64,000 bases of DNA, from positions 1 through 64,000 of the forward strand of contig NW_026970657.1 of the NCBI RefSeq assembly GCF_963678635.1, in the 5' to 3' direction. Of the stretch, positions 34,631-44,430 are shown in pieces (position 1 is the first letter of the stretch; each line of letters starts with the position of its first letter). A model generated the notes under the pieces. That model was not told the origin of the DNA. It did not search any database and was given only the letters and a program-made list of their open reading frames with translations. The DNA is from Symsagittifera roscoffensis (lineage: Eukaryota > Xenacoelomorpha > Acoela > Convolutidae). The translations under genes and the position numbers were made by a program.

Positions 34631-35551
34631 TGTGACATTCGACCAGAATGGCCAAAATGCAATCTCTGCGGAATTCGAATTTTTAGCAGCGAGCCTTCCG
34701 AGTTGGTGATTATTGAGAATTAAGAACGTTATTGGAACGATTGGCCAAACGGTGAGGGCTGGAGTATTCTGGTATTTCAAAAAGTTTCAAAAATTCGAAT
34801 TATGACGTCATATTTGTTAGAAACGTCAGAAACGGCCATTTTGGCTAAAACGAGAAAGAAAAACACAACAACTTTATCTGCGATAGCGAACAGGACGAAA
34901 ATCGAGATTAAAAACGACAACGAATTACAGAGTAGCAGAGAACACTCCGAGTTGCAACTATTGTGCCGCTACAATAGTTGCAAGGCCGTTGCGAACAACG
35001 GTGAAGGGTAAGAGACAGCCTTCCGGATTAGGAGGAAATCAAGATTAACGAGCTTGATTCAGCGGATTCGTCAATCCGGAAGGGTAAAGGAACTGAAACT
35101 TTTATCCTGCCACGTAAACTTTTAGCATCCTGTCATATCCTGACTTGAATTTAATTGATATTTGGATTAGTTTTGACAAGGATGAGGTGCTAGGAGTTGG
35201 GGGGGAAAGGGTTGATCCATCTTCGATGGAGATGATGATTTTTATCTACTGAACAAAAACAATAATTCAATAAATAGTAATAGCCCTGTTTTTAGGAGTG
35301 ACCTCGTGGTCTGGGGATACTGAGACCCAGCCATGAGCTCACTATTTGCATGTAATTAAGTTAATTTGAGCGTTCTGGTCGAAGCCGGAGAACAGTAACG
35401 TTTTTGTCGACCCGATGTTAGAAAGACCACCGAAAGTACTGGCTTGGTAGAGACGGTGAAAAGCATGCAAAGCTCTGTTTAGACGTTAGCCAGTCGTCTT
35501 AAGACTTAGTTTTGTTTTCCGTCGATATGTATCTTCCGGGCGAATGTTACA
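34631..35551 (+). repeat. 5' LTR
   Basis: 921 bp, starts TGTGACATTC and ends GAATGTTACA. It contains a perfect CRE-type palindrome TGACGTCA at 34803-34810, an inverted pair of CCTTCCGGATTA (about 35018) and CAATCCGGAAGGGT (35072), and AATAAA at about 35269 that could be the polyadenylation signal. Confidence 0.97.
34803..34810. promoter_or_regulatory. CRE/ATF-type palindrome in the LTR
   Basis: TGACGTCA lies inside ATTATGACGTCATATT in both LTRs (also 57979-57986). It is the consensus for CREB/ATF and related bZIP dimers. A role in LTR transcription is inferred. Confidence 0.45.
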
Positions 35552-35559
35552 TGTTTTTA

Positions 35560-35575
35560 TGGCGCTCCTGGGAGT
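35560..35575 (+). promoter_or_regulatory. Candidate tRNA primer-binding site
   Basis: TGGCGCTCCTGGGAGT starts 8 bases after the LTR. It begins with TGG as expected for pairing with a tRNA CCA end, and its complement reads like a T-arm plus acceptor strand (ACTCC then CAGGAGC). I cannot name the tRNA. The offset is larger than usual. Confidence 0.4.
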
Positions 35576-38258
35576 TATTTTTTATAACATCATGACCGGC
35601 GGAACCGTTAACGAGCACTCCGCGTCGAGCGGATGCTCACATTAACGCCCTTAATAGGCCTAAACCGCCGTGGCGGAAGGGTAGTTCGGAACGCGGAAGC
35701 CTTCCGGATTGCCGTGAATAGCTTTTTAACCTAGTTAAGACCGAAAATTCGCGAACCAGGAAGGGTGGGGGGAATCGCGAACCCGTCGTCCCCTGAGTGG
35801 TTTGTGACCAAAAACACTTAAAGATATATATTAAACCAAACAAAAAGTAATATAGTACCAAAGAAAAACAAAAAACATAAAAAATAACAAAAAAACCAAA
35901 AACAGTAAAAAAAAGTAAAAAATCAGTAGAAATAATCCCCCCAGACAAGATGTGATTCAACCCCCCCGTTTGTTGTTGATAGATATATTGTTGTTACAGG
36001 CATTTTTATCAGTCAGGATCGTTACGATCAATTTTGTAGCCCGTTTGTGAGGCTTGTACTGTAGGGTTATTTGAGCATTTAAGCACGTTAATGATAAATT
36101 GCGCTCAATCCGGAGGGGTCAACTGATTTGCGCTCAATTCGGAAGGGTCTTGGGTGAAGACCGATCCGGCAAGCAGTTCAAGGAGCAACAAGAGGGGGCT
36201 CAACGACAACAACAATCGACTGTTGGGTATCGTTAACAAGTTTTGTATCCCTTTTGGTACAAAAAGTAAGATAGTAATCTGTGGGGGGCTCGACAGTGCT
36301 GCACTGTAGTGACCCTTCACCGAACTGCGAATATCCGAGTTAAGCACCTTAATTCGGATATTAAACAAACCCGGAGGGGTATAGTATTACTACTATTATT
36401 ACTTATATAGCTTATATTAATAACCTATATCGTTTTTCAGTGAAAAACAGAAAAAACAAACCGGTTTTTAGGGTGAAAATAGCGATGTTTTGATTCCCCC
36501 ACAAATCGCGATTTTTGGAGAATTGATATTTTTTGAAACGGAAAAAATCGCTAAATTAATGTGTTATATCGTAATTGCACTACTATAATAAGTAGAACCG
36601 GTTAACTTTGGTTTGGAAGTGGTTGGAACTAGTTTGGTACCAAAAACCAAATTTTCCCAATTTTTGATAGTAAGAAACACTATAAAATCAGAAAATTTTT
36701 GAAATTTTTGAGTTAGGACAGTAAAAATAGTTGTTTGGACAACGTCCACTAGTGAATCTACGAGTTTTAAAACCCGCTACCCGAAAGCCTTCCGCGTTCC
36801 AGAGAAATCGAACTTAACGAGTTTGATTTGGTGGATTCATCAATCCGGAATGGTACAGGTAGCATAGTTTTTCGCAAATTTTTTCTGCTAAAGCGTTTTA
36901 GATCGGGTCTTTTGCATTGAACTAGAAGAATATAGGCCTTCTGAGCTCGGATCAATAATTTTTAGGTCAAAAAGAACAGAATAGCGGAAAAAGTCAGGTG
37001 GAACCTATAAGTGAGAAATTTTTTGAGTTTGCAAATTTTGAGTTTGAGTTTGAAATAAGTAACTTAAGACAATTCTAGACGAAAAGGGAGGGCTAAAGGC
37101 ACAAAAAGACCTTAATAGAGCCGAAATTAGGCAAGCGATAAGACCCTTCACCGTTAGTGTGAATTGTCAAATAAGAGGCTTAACTTCAATCCGGAGGGGT
37201 CTAGGAAAGGATCATATACCCTTCCCAGTTAATTTGAACATTATAATAGCATCGCAGAACGTATCCGGAGGGGTATAAGCTGAAATCAAGAAAACTCCGA
37301 AAAGCTACTTTGACAGAACCTAAGGGCTCCCAATCCGGAGGGGTCACAATTTTTTCAAAACCGGAGGGGTCCCAATCCGGAGGTGTCTGCTATTTACTAA
37401 CTCAGAGGGATCCTAATTCGGAGGGGTCTTAATTTTACCAATCCGGAAGGGTCCTATTTTGCCAATCCGGAGGGGTACTGTTTTTGTCAACTCGGAGAGA
37501 TAAAAAATTTTATTTTGAGGACTTAGGTAAAACAAAAGAGACACACTAGTGAGAGGCCTTAGGTTATTAAGACCCAGGCTAGGAACCAGTGACTGCACTG
37601 GTAACTTGCCTTTTGAATAAGACCAGACCAAAACAAAACGGGTCCGATCTCGGATATTCGCAACACTAGGTCTAAATTGAAAAATAGTGTAAATCATTGG
37701 TGTACATTGAAAACCAATACGTTTTTACGAGAAGTGACTGCCCTGAGGATTGTAGTAGGTCTAGCTCGGGCAGTCCGAAGGCAGATAGGTAACACAGTAC
37801 TCGGTGGGTGCGATAGACACCCACTTGAGAAAATTACTGCCTTTAGAGTTTTGTCTGTTTGGTGCTGCACCAAGCGGGGAACGCTTTTTCTTCAAAAAAC
37901 TAAAGTTCGACTAAAGTACTACGATCAACTAAAGTACAATACACATACGTTTTTCATAGAAATATTCTTATTCTGTTACTTTTGATTTTAAATCAACATA
38001 AACTGTGCTTGATTGGGTAGTGAGTACACTATCTTTTAAATTGACTGATAACATTATATTGTGCTAGTTCTCATATCATACGACCAATAATTGATTAGTG
38101 TGAATAAATTGTATACAAGGTGCATTCTGATAACATACAAGGATTCGTGGTCACTATCTAATAGAAAATTGTGAAACTTATTGTGTTGTGTTAATTTTAT
38201 TAATAGTCAAGACATAAATCGAATTGAGTGTATAGGCTTGAGAAAGTACAAATAGGAA
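35576..38258 (+). repeat. Non-coding leader with dispersed CCGGAGGGGT motifs
   Basis: A 2.7-kb leader between primer site and gag, with no convincing gene. At least a dozen copies of a motif close to CAATCCGGAGGGGTC occur, all on the plus strand: 36106, 36135, 36369, 36841, 37187, 37263, 37331, 37359, 37373 (GGTGT variant), 37414, 37439, 37463 and weaker ones at 37401 and 37488. They are densest at 37187-37500. The related LTR copy is at 35072. Two GACCCTTCACCG blocks (36310, 37142) also recur. Confidence 0.85.
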
Positions 38259-39964
38259 ATGAGTCTAGACAAGTCAAGAATACCTAAAAGAGGTAATAGT
38301 TCTAGGAAATTCATACCTGAGGAGCAAAGAAAATCGATGACGATCCTTTTGTGGAACGGATAAAACGAACAAGGAACGGCCAAAGGAAGATGATTTCAGG
38401 CAGAATGGTTGAAACGAGAAGTCAAAAGACCTCAGAAGAGAGAAAAGGAATGTTGGAAGTTGAGGTCCATCCGGACCAGGCCATGCAAAACAACGAAGAA
38501 ATGCATGGTTTGGAAGGGAGAGGCAGAAGGCTAGAGAGCGAATCTACTCCGGTAGAACAAGGTCAGGATTTGGCAACCTCCACCGGAACACTGGATCGAG
38601 CGGAGATGTCGGAACTGTCCGACATCTCTACTGAAGTTGTGACGATTAGGAGATCTCCAACAGACAATACCATGTTGGCAGACGCAACAGAGAAACAAAC
38701 CACGTCTTCGTTGTTCACAGAAATAATGAAAAATACCTTTGGGAACATCTTTCCATTTACGATGGGAACGGGCACAGGAAACGAAGGTGAATCCCAAGAG
38801 GAAGAAGAGGACGACGACGAGCAGGTGGACTCTGGATCTCAACTAAGCCTCAATAGTTCGACCCAGGAGAATGATCCATACCTCGGGGAAGAGACTGGGA
38901 ACAAGGACAAATTTGGCGTGGTAAGAACGATAAGCAAAGAAGTAAGCACACCAGGCCAGTCGAGAGGCTTTGCGATCATGACAAACCCAGAGCAACGAGA
39001 TAGGGAGAACAGAAACACAGAGCTAGGCGACGTTTTAGCGGATCCTGAGGTGGATAGTGAAAAGACGTCGAGACAGAGAATTAAAGCCCGGATCTCGACC
39101 AGCACGAAGCTACCTGGGACCGACAGGGTGACACCGCCACTAGTGACGCCACTCGTGGATAACGGGGTAGCATTAGAAGAAGCCTTGAACAGCATCGTGG
39201 ACACTATAGGAGAGCAAAACGAACAGATGTCCATAAGGATGAGTGAATTAGAAAGAGCAGTCCACGTTGAAAGAGAAAGCCTGCGGGAAGAAATGAACCG
39301 AAATAGACAAGAATTTGATAGGAGCGAGAAACGCTTGAAAGAAAGAACGGACGAGCAGATAGCAAAGAGCCTGTCGCGAATGACAAGGGAAGCGGAACAA
39401 AGAGAGTCACGCTTAAAAGATGATATGGAGAAGTTAAGAACACAACAAGAGCAGACTCTTGGGACTCTTGACACAAAGTTGGAAGCGATGATGGAGAGGC
39501 GAACTCAGGCAATCATGGACAGATTGGATGGGCTACTAGGAAGCAGGGGTGGAACTAGAGAAGGAGAACCGAACTCGGGAGGTCCTAGCAGGGAACCGAA
39601 GGTGAACTTCAATGACCATCAAAGGAGACGGGCAGATGGATCCACTCGAGGAAGGGGCAGCTCATCAGGCTATGCCACAAGGGATCATAGAACATGATGC
39701 CCCAACAGCAGGGCAAGTTCAACAGGGAACATGCAGACCTCGAATGAAAGACCGACACAGGGCACACATGCAACTGGGAGTGGTGACTCCAGAAACAGGA
39801 GGAATGCCAGTCCAGGGAGAAGTCATGTGGGACAAGGGGGAACACTTACGGCGATACGAATAGCAGGGAAGTACCGTATTCAGAGCCTTCGACAAGGTGT
39901 GAGAACACTAATGCTGGGCATTCAAGGGATGCTACGGCAATGGCCACGGCCTTCGAACCCCTAA
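38259..39964 (+). pseudogene. Gag N-terminal region (coiled-coil), frameshifted
   Basis: The likely start is ATG 38259 (MSLDKSRIPKRG). After 25 or so codons the frame must shift by one at an A4 run (about 38331) to enter the long frame that runs from 38321. That frame is highly charged, with an acidic run (about 38798-38822) and a long Glu/Arg-rich coiled-coil (about 39220-39500), then a Gly/Arg/Ser-rich tail. A TGA at 39695 interrupts it; the same frame continues to 39964. At about 39836 a G5 run marks a second shift into the capsid frame. It would be the matrix-like part of Gag. No family was recognised for the N terminus itself. Confidence 0.75.
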
Positions 39965-40923
39965 ACAGGTCATTGGAGACATTCCTTACAAGGCTATCCA
40001 AGACCAACGAACGCAGTGAGAAGTCCAGAAGGGTCTTTAAGAAACCAAGGTGCTATAAAGACGAATCTGATGGCTGTATTGATACCTGGATAGAGGTGAT
40101 GAAACTGCATTTCGAGGAGGAAGACTTGTCGGAAAGACAAGAGTGCAGTGCACTTACCAGTAAATTGGAAGGGACAGCCCTGAACTGTGTCATGGCCAAG
40201 AAGCAATATCAGCGTGACACAGCCGAGAAGATCTTCGAGATCTTGCTAAATCGTTTTGGATCAGGGGTGCAGGGACACCAAGCAATGATGCGCTTCGAGA
40301 AGTGGAGGCAACGAGAAGATGAAACGATAGACAAGTTTCTTGATGACTTGGAAATGCTGAGACGACGCAGCCAACCGGATGAGTCGAACCGAAGGATGAA
40401 CCTGGCGGTAGCCTCAAAATTCATCGATGGTGTGAAAAATGATGAGCTTCGAACAATGCTGGCAACGCATTACACACCACTATCAACGAATGCGCCAACA
40501 CCAGAAGAGTTGAGGCTCAAGTCAAAGGAGTATCTTTTATTGAAACCTCCTTCGAGATCTGGTTATTATAAGAACAATTATGGCAATTTTAGCAATGGGC
40601 CGGCAAACCAAGGGAACAACTGGTACAAACCCAGGGACGATATGGACAAGAGACGCTCTTGTGCCAATTGCAGCTCAACAGACCATCATGTGTCAGCATG
40701 CCCAACTTACAAACAAAGCATGAAAGCAATAGGCTTTAGCCTCGAGGACGAATATGCGTCAAAAGTTGATCATGAGGAGTTCATGAGGGGAGTTATAGCA
40801 AAATTCGGCCCAGGTGTTTCTTTTGCAACTTGGAAGGTCATTTTAAATCAGATTGTCCGCAATTCTGGGATGCAGTGGCAGACATCAAGCATCCAAGACA
40901 TGAGGAAGCACTGTCAGGAGTGA
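39850..40923 (+). CDS. Gag capsid and first zinc knuckle
   Basis: The frame enters before ATG 39940. From that ATG, residues 40-215 carry the Ty3/Gypsy capsid pattern (IDTWIEVMKLHF, then LEGTALNCV, FEILLNRFG, QREDETIDKFLDDLEML, FIDGVKNDELR). A CCHC zinc knuckle, CANCSSTDHHVSAC, lies at about residues 241-254. The second knuckle is encoded in the next frame (see 40776-41843), so the last ~35 codons of this frame, after about 40805, are probably out of phase. Gag would package the RNA. Confidence 0.85.
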   Translation, partial: GDTNSREVPYSEPSTRCENTNAGHSRDATAMATAFEPLNRSLETFLTRLSKTNERSEKSRRVFKKPRCYKDESDGCIDTWIEVMKLHFEEEDLSERQECSALTSKLEGTALNCVMAKKQYQRDTAEKIFEILLNRFGSGVQGHQAMMRFEKWRQREDETIDKFLDDLEMLRRRSQPDESNRRMNLAVASKFIDGVKNDELRTMLATHYTPLSTNAPTPEELRLKSKEYLLLKPPSRSGYYKNNYGNFSNGPANQGNNWYKPRDDMDKRRSCANCSSTDHHVSACPTYKQSMKAIGFSLEDEYASKVDHEEFMRGVIAKFGPGVSFATWKVILNQIVRNSGMQWQTSSIQDMRKHCQE

Positions 40924-41843
40924 AAGCCAGCAAGGCTTGCCTGTTGAGTGAAGCAGAGGCACGTAGAAAGGATAAACCTCAAGAGCTGGTGGCAAAGAAG
41001 ATGCAAGCGGTAACAGAAGAAACACGTGAACCGGAACCAGCAACTGCGGCCGATGACTTCAAAATCGATTATAGGGCAGCTGCGAGGGATGCTATAAATG
41101 GAGTACAGCAGGAACTAGTGACGAAAGAGATCGAACAAAAGGTGAAACTCGAGCTGGAGAATGAGAAATTACAGGAGCAACTGAACGCCTTCGAAGCAAC
41201 GGAAGTTGAAGAGGCAAAAGCACCAAGCAGCTTGAGCATGAAACTTAATGTTATCTCTGGTCAGAGGTTCGGTATGGTACCGCAAGGAAGTAAAATACAG
41301 TCGATAATCTCGGTCGCAGGGCATCAGGTAATCAGAAATCTGAGTGAACCGTCTGAGTTCACTTTGATGCTTTTGGACACATATGCAGACTATCTGAGGC
41401 AGATGGAGCCACGCACCGAGTCGAGGGCTGTGAGGGCACTACTAACGACGGGTGGCCCTCGCATGAAGAAACTTCATGGACGCTACCTAGAAGTCTATGG
41501 GCCGTATCAAGTGATGCTGAACGTGGATGGGATCAGTATCTACACCAGGACTTATGTGACAACAGATGATGACCAAATGGGGCAAATCTATTTGGGTGAG
41601 GAGGAACTCAAAGTCCGTAGGATAGGCCATGACGCAAGGATGGAACAAGATACTGTACATATTGGGTATGAAGCAGATGTGACTGCACATCTGCTCGACA
41701 CCAATGGAACGAAAATCGGAGTCACAGGGCTTCTGGACACAGGAGCGCTAGTGAGTGTGATGCCGATAAAAACCTGGGAACGGATGGGTTTCACGAGAGA
41801 AAATCTAATTCCGACGAATCTCCGACTGGCCGCCGCCAATTGA
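40776..41843 (+). CDS. Second zinc knuckle, coiled linker and aspartic protease (first part)
   Basis: The frame is -1 relative to the capsid frame and overlaps it by about 148 bases. It begins with the knuckle CFFCNLEGHFKSDC (40815-40856), continues with a Glu/Lys-rich coiled region (about 41080-41220), and reaches the retropepsin active site LLDTGALVSVMP at about 41729. A TGA at 41841 breaks the frame just before the flap region. A canonical slippery heptamer form (T TTA AAT) lies at about 40840, but a shift there would not translate the first half of the knuckle, so an indel near the C3 run at 40809 is at least as likely. Confidence 0.85.
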   Translation, partial: GVHEGSYSKIRPRCFFCNLEGHFKSDCPQFWDAVADIKHPRHEEALSGVKASKACLLSEAEARRKDKPQELVAKKMQAVTEETREPEPATAADDFKIDYRAAARDAINGVQQELVTKEIEQKVKLELENEKLQEQLNAFEATEVEEAKAPSSLSMKLNVISGQRFGMVPQGSKIQSIISVAGHQVIRNLSEPSEFTLMLLDTYADYLRQMEPRTESRAVRALLTTGGPRMKKLHGRYLEVYGPYQVMLNVDGISIYTRTYVTTDDDQMGQIYLGEEELKVRRIGHDARMEQDTVHIGYEADVTAHLLDTNGTKIGVTGLLDTGALVSVMPIKTWERMGFTRENLIPTNLRLAAAN

Positions 41844-42674
41844 GGAGCAATTTATGTAGCCGGAAGAACACCAATAACGGTCCTCCACATGGGAGGACGG
41901 GACCTTTGGATGAGCTTCCTGGTGGTAGAGAATTTGGACGATGCCGACCAATTCATCTTGGGCAGAGATTTTGTCAGGAATTTTGACGTGATGATTGACT
42001 TAAACAATGGTCTGATACGGATTAGAAACCCGGACCGGAAGTATGTTAAGAAACCAATTAATAGGATAATAATAGACGAAAACAAGGTACCAATTTTTTT
42101 AGACAGAAAAGTAAAACTACAGCCAGGACAAGCTGTGGTGGCAATTTTTAGAATGAAAAATTTAAATTCATTAAGCGATAGTAAACAGGTTTGTTTGGTA
42201 CCGAATCCAAATAGTCAGAGTTCGGTGATTTTAGGCCGGAGCTTTTCGGTAACGCGAAACGGACTGTGTGTCAGTGTGTTATTGAACACACTGGACACCA
42301 CGGTTTCAATCCAGCGTGGAAAGAAGCTTGGTTACGCATTGCCGATGAGGACCGACTATGAAGAGACACAAAACTTGAAGAAACATAATGTGAAAGACTG
42401 TCCTTATCATGCAAACAAAGATAAAATTTTAAAGAGAATTACTGAATTAAAATCTATTCATAAATTGTTTTCAATGAAATCCGAAACGGACGACGGCTTA
42501 TCAAGCTGCTCGAATTTTCCGGAACGCCCCTCTTCATATGAACTAGATTCTGACAAACCGGTTTTACCAGAAATAGAACATTTAAAAGGGAAAATAGGCG
42601 AGGAAGAATTCAAAACATTACGGGGGTTTTATATCGGAACGCAGATGTATTTTCGAAACATAAAGCGGATATAG
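41844..42674 (+). CDS. Protease C terminus and protease-RT linker
   Basis: This is in the same frame as the preceding one, after the single TGA. It starts GAIYVAGRTPI and carries the C-terminal protease motif FILGRDFVRNFDVMIDL (41946), then a long linker toward RT. The reading frame leaves the RT-compatible phase at the G5 run at about 42631, after which the true sense lies in another frame (NADVFSKHKADIG). Confidence 0.85.
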   Translation, partial: GAIYVAGRTPITVLHMGGRDLWMSFLVVENLDDADQFILGRDFVRNFDVMIDLNNGLIRIRNPDRKYVKKPINRIIIDENKVPIFLDRKVKLQPGQAVVAIFRMKNLNSLSDSKQVCLVPNPNSQSSVILGRSFSVTRNGLCVSVLLNTLDTTVSIQRGKKLGYALPMRTDYEETQNLKKHNVKDCPYHANKDKILKRITELKSIHKLFSMKSETDDGLSSCSNFPERPSSYELDSDKPVLPEIEHLKGKIGEEEFKTLRGFYIGTQMYFRNIKRI

Positions 42675-44351
42675 GTTGCTGTAACTTCGTAGAACATGAA
42701 ATTGAGCTAGAAGAAGGTGCCGTTCCGCACAGAGAGGGCGCGAGACGAATGACGCCACACAAATCGGAAGCGTGCCGAGCGGAAATAGAAATGTTGCTTG
42801 AATACGATAGAACCCTCGAAATCGCCGTGGGCTTGCGGGGTAGTAATGGCGAAAAAGAAAGGGGGGCAGCTTAGATTTTGTTGCGACTTTCATTACTTAA
42901 ACGCGGTAACAATAAAAGATGCGTACCCGATACCGCGAATAGACGAGAGCCTCTCTAAGCTTGGTGATGCCAAGTTCTTCACCACACTGGACTTGGGTTC
43001 TGCCTTCTGGCAGGTTCCCCTGCGGAAGAAAGATAGAGAAAAAACCGGATTCGCGTGCGAATTGGGGTTGTACCAGTGGAAGAGGATGCCCTTCGGCTTG
43101 TGCAATGCAACAGCAACTTTTCAAAGGCTGATGGCTCAGGCTTTGACAGGAGTGACCAAAAAGTACGGGAATCTCTTGATGTGCTACGTGGATGACGTAG
43201 TCATAGCGACACCGACCCTGGAGGATCACATTGATCGGCTCGATGAGGTCTTCGGATGTATGAAAAGAGCAGGCTTGGAATGCAAACCATCGAAATGTGA
43301 AATCCTTAGGGATTCGATCAAGTACCTGGGAAGAATGGTGGACAGACATGGTGTGAGGCCAGATCCGGAGGCAGTAGAAGCTGTGCTGACATGGAAGGCT
43401 CCGAGGACGGACACACAGCTAATGAGCTTCCTGGGGTTTGCCAATTATTACCGTGAATTCATCAAAGGATATGCAGACAAGGTGTATCCGATGCAAAAGC
43501 TGATGCGCAACAAAGGAAAGAAGTTCGAGTGGAACGATGAAGCACAGGTTGCCTTCGAGAACATAAAGCGGGAACTGTGCGAAGCGCCAGTACTAGGCAT
43601 GCCTACAGAAGATGGCATGTATGTTCTTGACACAGACGCGTCGGTAGTAGCCATCTCAGGAATATTGCACCAGGAACAAGAATGGAATGGAAGAACCGTT
43701 CTTCGTCCCATTGCATATGGCAGCAAAGTCTTGAGTGACACTGAGATGAAATATGGTGCACCAAAAGCAGAAATGTTTGCAGTAGTCACGTTCGTGGAGA
43801 AGTACCGTGCATATTTGGGGAGCGCTCCTTTCAAGTTGCGCGTGGACAATAGAGCGTTATCCTGGTTGAAGACCTACTCGATGGATCAGAGTTATATTGG
43901 TAGATGGATAGTAAGATTGGATGGCTACCACATGATAATCGAGCACAGGATGCGGGACAAACACCAGAATGCTGACAGTCACAGTAAGAAAACTGAATTC
44001 TATGAAAGATTGGAGCAGAAGCAAGCCAGCCAGGCAGAGATAAAGGAGGGATTCTCGTTTCTGGATAAGGAAACTTATCAGGCGCTTCCTCTAACGAGAT
44101 GGTTAGATAAGTCTGGACATCCGATACCAGGGCATCCTGAGTTACCAGTGGAAAAAGCAGCCGAGATAAAAAATCCTATCAAAAAGGGACCCGGTGCCCT
44201 TGGATCTGTTGCTGCGCTCAAACCTGGTACAGCAGGAACTCTCTTGCATGAACATAAACAGCCTCTCATTACTGGACAAAACGGTGCAGGTCACACCGCA
44301 AGTGATGCGGATGCTGGGTGGATTGTTAGAGAGAGAAGTGACCAGGGATGA
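42675..44351 (+). CDS. Reverse transcriptase and RNase H
   Basis: 42650-42797 encodes the RT N terminus in a different frame (EHEIELEEGAVPHREGARRM). From 42798 the frame reads SKSPWACGVVMAKKKGG (fingers), LDLGSAFWQVPL (motif A, about residues 74-85), MPFGLCNAT (motif B), and LLMCYVDDVV (YVDD at about residues 130-133). The connection and RNase H follow: LDTDASVVAISGI, KAEMFAVVTFVEKY, RVDNRALSWL and HQNADSHSK. The usual Gly of the last motif is Ser. It converts the RNA to DNA. A frameshift at about 42805 splits the start, and the last ~30 codons are out of phase with the continuing pol frame at 44194-44430. Confidence 0.95.
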
Positions 44352-44430
44352 CCCCGAGTGGGCAGCAGCCATGGCATCACTGAGAGTCAGGGAGAAGGTG
44401 AAAATCAAGCCATCAATACGACAACATTAA
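44194..44430 (+). CDS. RNase H-integrase linker
   Basis: 78 codons including QVTPQVMRMLGGLLEREVTR and EWAAAMASLRVREKVK, ending in TAA at 44428. The frame is the same as that of integrase (44431 on), so only this stop separates them. It overlaps the RT frame, indicating a shift near the AAA at about 44255. Confidence 0.6.
   Translation: MPLDLLLRSNLVQQELSCMNINSLSLLDKTVQVTPQVMRMLGGLLEREVTRDDPEWAAAMASLRVREKVKIKPSIRQH

Noticed and set aside
38839-39474. 211-codon minus-strand frame inside the gag region
   Set aside because: It is a shadow of the charged gag coiled-coil; Ser/Leu-rich composition is what antisense of Glu/Arg codons gives.
40776-40923. Programmed -1 frameshift at T TTA AAT between the gag and protease frames
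   Set aside because: The heptamer is canonical in form, but the second zinc knuckle starts upstream of it in the -1 frame, so a shift there would not make the intact knuckle. Kept only as a possibility.
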